DNA of 64,000 bases from Caenibius tardaugens NBRC 16725 (GTDB taxonomy: Bacteria > Pseudomonadota > Alphaproteobacteria > Sphingomonadales > Sphingomonadaceae), in the NCBI RefSeq assembly GCF_003860345.1, contig NZ_CP034179.1:1116001-1180000 (forward strand), in the 5' to 3' direction. Below, in pieces: positions 17,165 to 25,447 of this stretch. A model generated the notes under the pieces. It saw only the letters and a program-made list of their open reading frames with translations. It searched no databases and was not told the origin of the DNA. Positions within the stretch are counted from its first letter, which is position 1. Each line of letters opens with the position of its first letter. The translations under genes and the position numbers were made by a program.

Positions 17165-17661
17165 ATGCCCATCACCGCCGCCTGTTGCGTGGCATTGAGC
17201 ATGTAGGTGGAGTCGATAATCCCGACCCCATCAAACAGGGAACGATAATGCACATTGGCCGTGATATTGATCTGCGGCGCGTTGGCTTCGTTCTTGTAAA
17301 TGCCGGTTTTGATCGCCGTTTCCGGACAAGTCACCTCAACAGTAATATTGTCGTTCACCCAGCCAGGGACACGGGGAGTGCCGCCCGATACCTGCCCGGT
17401 GCGCGTCACCTCTTGGATGGGCGTCGCAGCAGGCGCCGTTACCGTAAAATCCCCATTATTGCAGTTGAGCCCCACAAAGCTCTGTCGGCTGGCGAAGCGA
17501 GCGCCATCACGCACGCCCTTCACCACCTGATGCTGATTGTAGAAATAATACCCCAGCTCCGATCCGCCAAAGAGCAGCGTGACCAGCAACGGCAGAATCA
17601 GCGCCATTTCGGCCGCCGCCGCGCCGCAGGTGCAGCGCAGGAGGGTGCCTAGCCCGCTCAT
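17161..17661 (-). CDS. tadE: TadE-like pseudopilin (first copy)
   Basis: 166 residues from the ATG overlapping the upstream stop. It carries the processing-site motif CGAAAAEMALILPLLVTLLFGGSELGYYF and a beta-rich extracellular part. It is paralogous to the next gene, so the operon holds two TadE-type proteins plus the larger TadG. Confidence 0.87.
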   Translation of the reverse strand: MSGLGTLLRCTCGAAAAEMALILPLLVTLLFGGSELGYYFYNQHQVVKGVRDGARFASRQSFVGLNCNNGDFTVTAPAATPIQEVTRTGQVSGGTPRVPGWVNDNITVEVTCPETAIKTGIYKNEANAPQINITANVHYRSLFDGVGIIDSTYMLNATQQAAVMGI

Positions 17662-19301
17662 TTGAGCAGATAGGGCACATCGCGACGGATCACGGTGCCT
17701 GCCGTTTCGCCGGCCGAGCCGGACAGGGTTTCGCCAATTATCTCGACATAGATTTGATCTTTGCCCGTGCGTGCGCGGTCCAACGACGGCTGAACCAGAA
17801 ACACATCGAGCCAACGGCGAACAGGAACCCCGGATGTGTTGCCCTTCACCTTATGCGCCTGGCAATTCACCACCGCGACGGACAACCGCCTGCGATCAAC
17901 CGTGGTCGCACTCGGTTCCAGACCCGTGCCATACGGTGTGCTCTGACGATTGCTGCAAACCGGTGTGCCATAGTCCGTACGACCGTCGGCCAGTGTCCGG
18001 TTGCCAAGAATCTGCACACCGTCGATCGTCCTGCCGCGGTTTGCGATTTCCCAGAGATAGACCTGATAGCGTGTGGGCCACCGTGGGCGCACCACGCCTT
18101 CACCGTCGATCGCGCCAGTAAACCCGTTGTTGACGAGATTGCTCCGCCACTCGCTCGCGCTCCAATAGCCGCCCGTGCTCCGGCGATAATGTGACCGGAA
18201 ATAGGCATCGCGATCCCAGAAGCCATCGCCGAAAATGCGGGCCCCACTGCATTCATTGCTGGATGTCGAATGACAAATATCGCGCGGATACCCCATGGCA
18301 TCAGGTGTGACGCTGGTCGGCAAGGCACTGTTTGTCGTGGGGAGATACTTGGTGTTAGGCTCGCCCCAGCCTTGGCTGGAATGCAGTTTGCATGCATTAT
18401 TCTTGCTAAAATCCGGATGGACCAGATCCTTGCGGGTATTGATCGAAGGCGGACAGACACCGCCTGCTTCACAACCCTGACTGTCGTAGATATCGAAGCG
18501 CGTGTTCAGCGCCTGCGGCACATTGGCCATATTGCCGGGCTCGGTCTCGATGGTCGTGTTGCCAGATTGGGAAATGCAGGTTCCCGGCGTAGTGAGCCAG
18601 CCCAGCGTTTTACGCACGCCCTCCGCGCCGTTGCCCACCCCGGTATCGAGATAGCCGTAGTTGCCCGGTGCCCAGCTGCTGCCGCCGCCCTGCGTCACCA
18701 GAAAACCCTGCCCCACGCGATCCGATGCGTTGAAATCGACATTCGGGTTCGAATTGTTGGCCGGTTCATCCGGGTTGCACATCATCACCGGCGGCGTGCG
18801 GCACAGGGCCGATCCGACACCCGCCGCCGCCTTGGCCCCCAGCGTGCCTTCCAGCGCGCCCACGATCGGGGTCAGGGCATAGCGTGCCTTGCGCTGTTCA
18901 ACCGTGACGCAAACGAAGGCCGCCTGCGCATTGGTCAATGTGTTCGACGTTGCGGTGCTGCACGCTTCCGCGCCCGCTTTGTCCGCATAAAACCACACCG
19001 TCAGGTCATCGATATCGCGCCCTTCGCCATCATTGGCAAACAGCGTCTCGTTTCTGACCAAGTCCCCCTTCGCCGCGCTCTCGGCGCGGGTCATCGCGCC
19101 GCTTTGCCGGTCGAGCTGCGTGGCGGCGGCCAGAGCGGCCTGATCGGCGGCATTCCGCAATTCGGTGTCCATCGCCGCCAGATGCGCATAATCGAAGCCA
19201 ATCCCGGCAACGGCCACCAGCGCAGGCAGAGCAAGCGCGTAAAGCGCGGCCATTGCCCCGCTATCGCTATGCCGTAACCGCGCTGTGATATGCCTTGCCA
19301 T
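17658..19301 (-). CDS. tadG: TadG-like pilus assembly protein
   Basis: 547 residues. The N-terminus has the Tad motif SGAMAALYALALPALVAVAGIGFDYAHLAAM, with a single membrane helix and no Glu at +5. A long periplasmic or extracellular domain rich in Cys, Asn and Gly follows. No clear von Willebrand MIDAS motif is visible, unlike some TadG proteins. It is the largest pseudopilin-like protein of the operon and overlaps the TadE stop by 4 bp. Confidence 0.85.
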   Translation of the reverse strand: MARHITARLRHSDSGAMAALYALALPALVAVAGIGFDYAHLAAMDTELRNAADQAALAAATQLDRQSGAMTRAESAAKGDLVRNETLFANDGEGRDIDDLTVWFYADKAGAEACSTATSNTLTNAQAAFVCVTVEQRKARYALTPIVGALEGTLGAKAAAGVGSALCRTPPVMMCNPDEPANNSNPNVDFNASDRVGQGFLVTQGGGSSWAPGNYGYLDTGVGNGAEGVRKTLGWLTTPGTCISQSGNTTIETEPGNMANVPQALNTRFDIYDSQGCEAGGVCPPSINTRKDLVHPDFSKNNACKLHSSQGWGEPNTKYLPTTNSALPTSVTPDAMGYPRDICHSTSSNECSGARIFGDGFWDRDAYFRSHYRRSTGGYWSASEWRSNLVNNGFTGAIDGEGVVRPRWPTRYQVYLWEIANRGRTIDGVQILGNRTLADGRTDYGTPVCSNRQSTPYGTGLEPSATTVDRRRLSVAVVNCQAHKVKGNTSGVPVRRWLDVFLVQPSLDRARTGKDQIYVEIIGETLSGSAGETAGTVIRRDVPYLLK

Positions 19302-19321
19302 GGTCAGTCCCCATCACGTGC

Positions 19322-19624
19322 TCATTTGCCGCCGCTTCCGCCACCAGTGAGGTTTTCGGTGGTGCTGATGGTCTCGGGTTGCTTCACCGTATCGGTCCGA
19401 TAGCGGTCGATCGCATCCGCAGCATGATCGCCGCTGGTGACCATCGGCCCATCATAGACCGGATCGGGATCGATCACTTGCGCCATCATCGTCTGGCGGT
19501 TCGCCTCGCCAAAGGCGGCATCGCCCGGCTGTTCGAAGATGGAGGGCACACTGGCACACCCTGCCAGCAGCGAAGTGGCAGCCACAGCCCAGAGGCCCCG
19601 GCGCATGATGCGCTCAATATTCAT
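19322..19624 (-). CDS. Small lipoprotein of the Tad operon (CpaD position)
   Basis: 100 residues. A lipobox is seen in VAATSLLAGCASVPS, then an acidic soluble part ending in Gly-Gly-Lys. It overlaps the cpaC stop by 11 bp. It holds the place where CpaD/RcpB lies in other Tad loci but is about half that size and shows no CpaD domain that I recognise. It may be a shortened functional equivalent that helps the secretin; this rests on position only. Confidence 0.7.
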   Translation of the reverse strand: MNIERIMRRGLWAVAATSLLAGCASVPSIFEQPGDAAFGEANRQTMMAQVIDPDPVYDGPMVTSGDHAADAIDRYRTDTVKQPETISTTENLTGGGSGGK

Positions 19625-21068
19625 AGTCGCCTCCCTTCCCCGATGTCGCGTCCGCCGCCGGGTTGGCTGGCTGCGCCTGCCCCTGGCCTTGCCCCTGTGG
19701 GAGCGGGACCGGATCGTAAGGTTCGCCCAGCAGGACGGACGCCACGGCATCCGGGTCTTTCACGCGGTCCGTGGGCAGCCGCACCTGATCAGGCCGGATC
19801 GGGCGCACGAGGCGCGGCGTAACGATGATCAGCAGTTCCGTTTCGCCCTTCTGGAACTGGGTGGAACGAAACAGGCTGCCGATGATCGGGATCGATCCGA
19901 GCATGGGCACCTGATTGATCGTGGTCTTGAAATCGCGCTGCAACAGCCCGGCAATCGCGAAGCTTTCGCCATCGCGCAGTTCCAGCGTGGTGCTGGCCCG
20001 GCGCGTCTGCAGCCCCGGTATCGAAATGCCGTTGAGCTGGATCGACGCCGCCGGATCGATCGCGCTGACTTCGGGTTCGACCTTGAGATTGATCGTGCGG
20101 TCGCCCAGCACAGTCGGGGTAAAGCCCAGGCTGACGCCGAATGGCTTGAATTCCACCGTCACGCTGGCGGCCCCGCCATTATCCCCGCTTGCGCGGCCGG
20201 ATTGGACCACGGGAATGGGGAATTCGCCCCCGGCAAGGAACGATGCCTTTTCGCCGGACAGCGCGATCAGCGTCGGTTCGGCCAGCGTCTTGGCAAAACC
20301 CTTGTTTTCAAGGGCGTCGAGATAGGCTTCGAAATTCATGCCCAGCGCGCGGAACGTGCCGCCCACGATGCCGAAGCTGTTCAGCACGCTGCCCACACCG
20401 AATTCGCGCACCCCGTCGGTATCGGTCAAGGATGCGCCCGGCCCGCTGGCCGCGCCGAACCGGCCATCCTTTGCAAACCCGCGCACGCCGATATCTTCAC
20501 CGACGCTGCGTTTGATCTCGGCAAACTTCACTTCCAGCATGACCTGCTGGCTGGACCCCAGCCCGACCATGTTGACCACATTCTGCCCGGCATACGTCCG
20601 CGCCAGTTGCACCGCCCGGTCAATCGCGCCGGGATCGTTGGCCATGCCGGTCAGGATCAGGGCATTGCCCGATGTCTGCGCTTCGATCTGCGTGTTCGGC
20701 ACGATCCGCGCCAATTGTTCGCGATAGCCGATGGCATCCGGCCCAACCGCCACATCCATCACCACCAGAACCCGCCCGCCCCTGTCATAAAGGGTCAGGC
20801 TGGTGGTCCCCATGGTTTTGCCCAGCACATAGATCGAACGATCCGTCAGCGGCACGATATCCGCGATTTCCGGATTGCCGACCATGGCCTTGGCAATCGC
20901 CTGATCGGCGGTGACCACCTGGCTCTTGTTCATCGGCACTTCCAGCGTGCCGCCGTGCAGCCGATCTTCGCGATACTGGGCCAGTGCGGGCGCAGGGGCC
21001 GCCACGGCCAGCGCCAGAAGCGCGGCAGGCACGGACATGCGCAGGGCCCGGATGATATCAGAAGCCAT
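19614..21068 (-). CDS. cpaC: Tad pilus outer-membrane secretin CpaC/RcpA
   Basis: 484 residues with a signal peptide ending in APALAQ. A BON-like/N-domain region is followed by the secretin core (LGMNFEAYLDALENKGFAKTLAEPTLIALSGEKASFLAGGEFPIPV and VPMLGSIPIIGSLFR, here as family landmarks). The C-terminus is a Gln/Gly/Pro-rich tail. It forms the outer-membrane pore for the Flp pilus. The start lies inside the end of cpaB with AGGAGG about 10 bases upstream. Confidence 0.95.
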   Translation of the reverse strand: MASDIIRALRMSVPAALLALAVAAPAPALAQYREDRLHGGTLEVPMNKSQVVTADQAIAKAMVGNPEIADIVPLTDRSIYVLGKTMGTTSLTLYDRGGRVLVVMDVAVGPDAIGYREQLARIVPNTQIEAQTSGNALILTGMANDPGAIDRAVQLARTYAGQNVVNMVGLGSSQQVMLEVKFAEIKRSVGEDIGVRGFAKDGRFGAASGPGASLTDTDGVREFGVGSVLNSFGIVGGTFRALGMNFEAYLDALENKGFAKTLAEPTLIALSGEKASFLAGGEFPIPVVQSGRASGDNGGAASVTVEFKPFGVSLGFTPTVLGDRTINLKVEPEVSAIDPAASIQLNGISIPGLQTRRASTTLELRDGESFAIAGLLQRDFKTTINQVPMLGSIPIIGSLFRSTQFQKGETELLIIVTPRLVRPIRPDQVRLPTDRVKDPDAVASVLLGEPYDPVPLPQGQGQGQAQPANPAADATSGKGGDYEY

Positions 21069-21969
21069 AACGTTGCACCTCCTGCACGCTTGCCGCCGTG
21101 CCCCGCACCACGGTCATTTGCGGCCCGCCCGTGGGGCGTGGCTGGATGGCGCCGCCCGCTGCGGGGATCACGGGGATGCGTGTCGCGACCGCCGGAACGG
21201 GCACTGCAGACGCGCCACCCCGGTTGCGCGCCGGAATATAATAACCGCCCCCCAGATCGCGGGTGGTTACCGCGCGGCGGGGCCCAACAATCTGGTTTTC
21301 GACATTGCGCAGCGCCAGGCTCAACCGGCCGATCTGTGTGGCCAGCGCCAGTTTCTGCGCGCCTTGCGGATCGACTTGCAACGTGGCGGTGCGGCTTTGC
21401 GTCGGGTCGGTGTTCTGTTCGCCCGCGCGCAGATCCATGGCCAGCACCTGCACATTTTCCATGATCACATGGGTCATCTTGTCATCGCCGGTGGCACCAT
21501 CGCCTGGGATTTGCCGCGTCAGCATGACATCGACGACATCGCCCGGCGTAACGAAACCGGCCACCCCGCTGACGGCATCGACCGGCACGGTCACCGCGCG
21601 CATATCGCCCGGGATATTGGCGGAAAGCACCGCCCGGCTGGAAATGCGGGAAACAAGGATGGGTTCGCCTTGCGCGATCGGGCGGATCGCCACTTCGCCG
21701 GAGGTGAGCAGTTTCTGCCCTTCCCCATCGCGATAGGCGCCCTGCGGCACGGAATCCGCCGGCCAGCTGACCATGCGGATATTGTCCGCCGTCAATGGGG
21801 CGCCGAAATCCATCGCCCGCGCCGCCACCGCGATCCGCGTCAGCTTGCGCTGTTCCGCGACGACTTCCTGCCGTTTTTCCACGCCGCTGAACCAGGCGTT
21901 CGCCAGATAAACCGCGAGTAATGCGAATAGCACCGCCGCGCCGAGAATGATGATATTGCGCCGCTCCAC
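21058..21969 (-). CDS. cpaB: Flp pilus assembly protein CpaB/RcpC
   Basis: 303 residues: an N-terminal membrane helix (NIIILGAAVLFALLAVYLANAWF), an SAF domain (IAVAARAMDFGAPLTADNIRMVSWP; RISSRAVLSANIPGDMRAVTVPVDAVSGVAGFVTPGDVVDV as landmarks), then a Pro-rich C-terminal region. It is a periplasmic partner of the secretin. It lies 75 bases after flp, across a hairpin. Confidence 0.92.
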   Translation of the reverse strand: MERRNIIILGAAVLFALLAVYLANAWFSGVEKRQEVVAEQRKLTRIAVAARAMDFGAPLTADNIRMVSWPADSVPQGAYRDGEGQKLLTSGEVAIRPIAQGEPILVSRISSRAVLSANIPGDMRAVTVPVDAVSGVAGFVTPGDVVDVMLTRQIPGDGATGDDKMTHVIMENVQVLAMDLRAGEQNTDPTQSRTATLQVDPQGAQKLALATQIGRLSLALRNVENQIVGPRRAVTTRDLGGGYYIPARNRGGASAVPVPAVATRIPVIPAAGGAIQPRPTGGPQMTVVRGTAASVQEVQRYGF

Positions 21970-22000
21970 GATGGCGCCCCCCTGTTGTTGGCGAATTGGG

Positions 22001-22029
22001 CCCCGTCAGCCCGCAGGGGACTGACGGGG
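22001..22029 (-). terminator. Hairpin between flp and cpaB, candidate partial terminator
   Basis: CCCCGTCAG (22001-22009) and CTGACGGGG (22021-22029) form a 9-bp GC-rich stem with an 11-base loop. It lies right after the flp stop and before cpaB on the transcribed minus strand. A leaky terminator here would give much pilin and less assembly protein, as is common in pilus operons. No strong U-run follows. Confidence 0.55.
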
Positions 22030-22044
22030 TAAGCGATCAGAGAC

Positions 22045-22269
22045 TTAGCCGCCCGAAGTCGTGCTGCCGCCGCCCGGTGCAGGCGCCCCACAAGTTGTTT
22101 CAGGCGAGTCAATGCAATTGGCTGCATCAGTCATTGCAGCCGAGATATTGTCGCCGAGGAGGATCGCTGCCCCGGCAATCCCGGTGCCTACAATGGCAAG
22201 GATCAGCGCATATTCGGCCGCCGAAGCGCCGGATTCGTCTTTCAGGAAGGATTTCAAAAAGCTCTTCAT
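22045..22269 (-). CDS. flp: Flp-type pilin (major subunit)
   Basis: 74 residues. The basic leader MKSFLKSFLKDESG is followed by the processing site and Flp motif ASAAEYALILAIVGTGIAGAAILLGDNI, with Glu at +5 and Tyr next to it. The C-terminal tail is Gly/Ser/Thr-rich with two Cys. It is the first gene of the thirteen-gene operon and would be cut by CpaA. Confidence 0.94.
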   Translation of the reverse strand: MKSFLKSFLKDESGASAAEYALILAIVGTGIAGAAILLGDNISAAMTDAANCIDSPETTCGAPAPGGGSTTSGG

Positions 22270-22691
22270 GTCATTTCCCCAACAATGGCCACGACCTGAT
22301 GATCGCGGAAAGTTAACCCGTGGCGCCGGCTTCTATTTCCGGATCGCCTCGTCTGTTTGAGGAGGTACTTGAAACGCTCGTTCCTGTTTGCTGACCCGCA
22401 AGTCTTTACCGACCTGTAAGTCACCCCTTAGAACGTGCCCCCACACGAACTGGATGAATTGTTTCACAGTTACTTTTTCAGTCAATGCTTAACTTAAAAA
22501 GAAACGCATATGTGCAATTTCGGGACTTTCACCCGCCATAAAAGTTAATTTTTACCGCAGAGAGACATGGAAATTCGCCGCTTGGATCAACCAATAATTT
22601 ACCATTTATTGGCATTATTTACCGCTGATCACACCACCATTTCCCCACGATGGAAGATCGGTAAGTTTTTATAAAACAAGGTGAATTGCAT
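22270..22691. other. 421-base gap holding the flp promoter region and upstream of a plus-strand membrane gene
   Basis: The stretch is more AT-rich than its surroundings, notably 22450-22690. It must hold the divergent promoters for flp (minus) and the membrane protein at 22692 (plus). I see no convincing coding frame, and no clear sigma-70 or sigma-54 site that I would call. Confidence 0.6.
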
Positions 22692-23546
22692 ATGCCAGCA
22701 CCCCACACAGACCTTGCTGTCGCCACCGCGTGGCGGCTGCCTGTGCGCGGGGCGGCGCTGGAACGATGGATCGCCGGCAAAGGCGCCGCGCTGAACGACC
22801 GGTCGCGCCGGTTCGTCCGCACGCTTGCCCCACAAATGGACAGGTGCATCATGCTGTGGCTGCTGCTTTTCCTCTCCGCCGCCGCGACTCGCATGGTCCT
22901 TTCGCGTGCCGCGATCCACGATCTGGGCGATTGGGCGCAGATCGCGCTGCCTTATGGCCTGGCCGCCTTGGCCCCGGCCGCGGCCTATCGCATGGCCATG
23001 CGCGCCTTCCCCCCGCGTGTGCTGCATACCCAGCCCGATTACCGGCTGGCACGCTATGGCCGCTGGCGCCAGATCAACCCCATGGATGCCCGCAACCACC
23101 CCGTGTTCGGCCCGTTCGGCTTCATGGCCTCGCTGCTGCTGGGGATGCTGCTGAACATTCCGGTCCGAAGTTTCGAATTTCTGGTGGCGGTCCCGGCGAT
23201 CAACCATCACGCACCGGCGTGGGCGATCACCATCTTCCATATGATGACACTCGATCTCGTCATCATGAACTTCCTCTACGCGGTCTGCTTCGTCATGGCG
23301 CTGCGATCGATCCCGCTGTTCCCGCGGATGTTGCTGCTGACCTGGATGGTGGACATTGTCCTGCAACTGGCCATTGCCCAACGCGTGGCCGCCAGCCCCG
23401 GCCTGCCCGATGCGGTGGGCATAGCGCTGGAACAACTGCTGCACGGCAATATCACCAAAGTCTTGATCAGCGCGACGATATGGTTACCCTATCTGCTGCT
23501 TTCGGAACGCGTAAACGTTACCTACCGTTCGCGCATCCCGGCCTGA
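22692..23546 (+). CDS. Multi-pass membrane protein of unknown family
   Basis: 284 residues; the ATG has AAGGTG about 8 bases upstream. A cytoplasmic N-terminal stretch is followed by about five hydrophobic segments (MLWLLLFLSAAATRMV, ALPYGLAALAPAAAY, GFMASLLLGMLLNIP, MTLDLVIMNFLYAVCFVMAL, MLLLTWMVDIVLQLAIA). Similar membrane proteins exist in sphingomonads, but I cannot name the function. Two other long frames overlap it; the hydrophobic pattern and ribosome site favour this one. The small membrane gene 12 bases downstream is probably co-transcribed. Confidence 0.72.
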   Translation: MPAPHTDLAVATAWRLPVRGAALERWIAGKGAALNDRSRRFVRTLAPQMDRCIMLWLLLFLSAAATRMVLSRAAIHDLGDWAQIALPYGLAALAPAAAYRMAMRAFPPRVLHTQPDYRLARYGRWRQINPMDARNHPVFGPFGFMASLLLGMLLNIPVRSFEFLVAVPAINHHAPAWAITIFHMMTLDLVIMNFLYAVCFVMALRSIPLFPRMLLLTWMVDIVLQLAIAQRVAASPGLPDAVGIALEQLLHGNITKVLISATIWLPYLLLSERVNVTYRSRIPA

Positions 23547-23558
23547 GGGGGCAAAGGT

Positions 23559-23783
23559 GTGGGGGACTTTCGCAGGGGACTGTTCTTCGCGATCATCCTG
23601 ATCGGTTCCGTCCATCTGGCCTATCACTATGCCGTGGATGGCTATGCCGCGATTATCGCCACGGCGATCATCTGGATTGTGGCAGGGCGCGCCGCGCGCC
23701 TGATCGGCCATGGGGATCGGCAGGACCGGCAGCCAGCCGGTGAAACCACAGACCGCATCGGGGCGACCGTTACAGGCGGATAG
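23559..23783 (+). CDS. Small membrane protein
   Basis: 74 residues from a GTG preceded by GAGGGGG at about 8 bases. Two short hydrophobic segments (GLFFAIILIGSVHLAYHYA and AAIIATAIIWIVAGRAARL) are followed by a polar tail. It follows the larger membrane protein by 12 bases and overlaps the convergent PilZ-HTH gene at its 3' end. The function is unknown. Confidence 0.5.
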   Translation: MGDFRRGLFFAIILIGSVHLAYHYAVDGYAAIIATAIIWIVAGRAARLIGHGDRQDRQPAGETTDRIGATVTGG

Positions 23784-24477
23784 TGATTTCGACCTTGTCC
23801 ACGCTCGTCCCGGCGAGCTTTGCAATCCCGGCCTTGTACACCTGCAACGCATCGCCAAACGTGTCTGCAGGCGCGTGTACGGTGTGTTCGGGCGCGGCCT
23901 GACCGTGCAACAGTTCGGACCGTGCAACGCCCAGCGCATCGGCCAGCGGCCCAATCAGCTTTTCGCGCGGATGGGTTTCGTTCTTTTCCCATTTCCAGAT
24001 GGTCGGCTTGCTGACCCCGATCTGCCGGGCGAGCCCGACCATGGTTATCCGGCGGGCCCGCCGCAGCCGTTTCAAACGCGCGCCGAAACTTTCGCCCGCC
24101 GCCGCGCCATCCGCCGGATCATCGTGCCCGGAAGCCAGGGACAGGGACCGGCTTCCGCCACCGGGAACGCCGACAGCCGCCACGATGGCCGGCCCGATCG
24201 GTTCGTCAAACTGACAACCGAAAGTATTCCCCCCTGCCCAGACGACGTGCGCCATGCGCAGGCCGGTGAAAGGCAAGCACACTTCAAAATGTTCATCGAG
24301 AGGAAGGCGTGTTTCGGATTCCAGCAGGATGCCGGTCTCCGACAGGTCGAGCACGCGCATGCCAAGCATCCACGCCGATCCGATCTTGCCCGTGGCATCA
24401 AGGCTGAGCCTGCGCCGGGGGCTGCCACGCTGGTCGGCCAGATCGGGTGCCTTCAGGAGTTGCGCTTCATTCGCCAT
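23770..24477 (-). CDS. PilZ domain fused to an XRE-type helix-turn-helix
   Basis: About 235 residues from ATG 24477 (a GTG at 24492 is an alternative). The N-terminal part is a PilZ domain with both c-di-GMP contact motifs intact: RxxxR at residues 17-21 (RGSPR) and DxSxxG at 44-49 (DLSETG). After a linker, residues ~120-175 are an XRE HTH (LKRLRRARRITMVGLARQIGVSKPTIWKWEKNE as landmark). This arrangement suggests a DNA-binding protein that responds to cyclic di-GMP. Its place next to the Tad locus, and the general link of c-di-GMP with pili and matrix, suggests targets nearby; this is not shown. Confidence 0.85.
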   Translation of the reverse strand: MANEAQLLKAPDLADQRGSPRRRLSLDATGKIGSAWMLGMRVLDLSETGILLESETRLPLDEHFEVCLPFTGLRMAHVVWAGGNTFGCQFDEPIGPAIVAAVGVPGGGSRSLSLASGHDDPADGAAAGESFGARLKRLRRARRITMVGLARQIGVSKPTIWKWEKNETHPREKLIGPLADALGVARSELLHGQAAPEHTVHAPADTFGDALQVYKAGIAKLAGTSVDKVEITIRL

Positions 24478-24658
24478 CGTCTGTTCCACCACCGGTGTGG
24501 AGAATAAAGGTTAATCCTTGGTTAGAATGGATGCGCGGCACAGCAGTAACGGCACGAAGCAGCACAATAAGTCCTGAAACAGGACGGCGATGAAATTAAC
24601 TTGGTTAGTTTTCACGTCATGCGTTATCTTCAGAAATGGGCAACGGAAGGGGGCAACC

Positions 24659-25381
24659 GTGATTTCGTTGAGAAGATTCGCCGGATATCTGGGCAGAATA
24701 GGGTGTGCGACTCTCGCATGCAGCCCCGTCTTCGCGCCCGCTGCGCGCGCGCAGGAACGGCAGCCCACCCCAGCGCAGGACATATCGGCTGCGGCCCTGA
24801 CACGCCCGGAAAGAGCGCTGGGCACGGACCGCGTGCGGATAACCGTCGGCCCCGGCACGGTTCAACCGGGCGAAGCGCGTTATGCGGTCCGTTCGGTTGT
24901 TGCCGGTTCCGGGCTGATGGTATCGTTTTCCGCATCGCAATCGTCGCGCGGCGCCCCCATCGCGAATGGCTTTGTTGCAGGTGGCTTTGCCGGGGCAATA
25001 CCGCGCCATTTGCCCGTGTCTTCCGCCCGGTTAACCAGCGGTTTCGGTTTGCGGCACCATCCGATCAGCGGTGGACTGCGCCAACATGCAGGCATCGATC
25101 TGGCCGCGCCTGCGGGTACCCCGGTTTTCAGCACTGTCAGCGGTGTGGTTGGCAAAGCGGGTTGGGCGGGCGGTTACGGCCTTCTGATCACGGTTGTCGA
25201 TGCGAACGGCGTGCAGACCCGTTATGGGCACCTTTCGGGACTTGCCGTCGCACAAGGGCAGTTTGTTTCGGCCGGAGACGTCGTCGGATATGTCGGATCG
25301 ACGGGCAATTCCACCGGCCCCCACCTGCATTACGAAGTGCGGGTAAACGGCATTGCGGTAAACCCGCTGCACACGAGGTAG
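24659..25381 (+). CDS. Secreted M23 metallopeptidase (LytM/lysostaphin fold)
   Basis: 240 residues from a GTG with GGAAGGGGG about 6 bases upstream; this start gives a clean signal peptide (ISLRRFAGYLGRIGCATLACSPVFAPAARA). The C-terminal M23 domain has the zinc motifs: RLTSGFGLRHHPI, HAGIDLAAP (HxxxD) and GPHLHYEVR (HxH). It would cut peptidoglycan cross-links in the periplasm or regulate a hydrolase. An ATG at 24590 extends the frame but has a weaker site and no leader. Confidence 0.85.
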   Translation: MISLRRFAGYLGRIGCATLACSPVFAPAARAQERQPTPAQDISAAALTRPERALGTDRVRITVGPGTVQPGEARYAVRSVVAGSGLMVSFSASQSSRGAPIANGFVAGGFAGAIPRHLPVSSARLTSGFGLRHHPISGGLRQHAGIDLAAPAGTPVFSTVSGVVGKAGWAGGYGLLITVVDANGVQTRYGHLSGLAVAQGQFVSAGDVVGYVGSTGNSTGPHLHYEVRVNGIAVNPLHTR

Positions 25382-25447
25382 CCGGACAGAACGGGGCCGC
25401 ATCAGGCATCCCTGGGGCATGGCGTGGCCCGCATTCGGGCAGAGCAG

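Noticed and set aside
19539-21464. 641-codon plus-strand frame opposite the secretin gene
   Set aside because: It is antisense to cpaC and cpaB, which have full motifs and ribosome sites.
22629-23743. Alternative frames on both strands across the membrane gene at 22692
   Set aside because: One is His/Gln/Arg-rich and antisense; the other is Arg/Pro-rich. Only the 22692 frame has membrane helices and a ribosome site.
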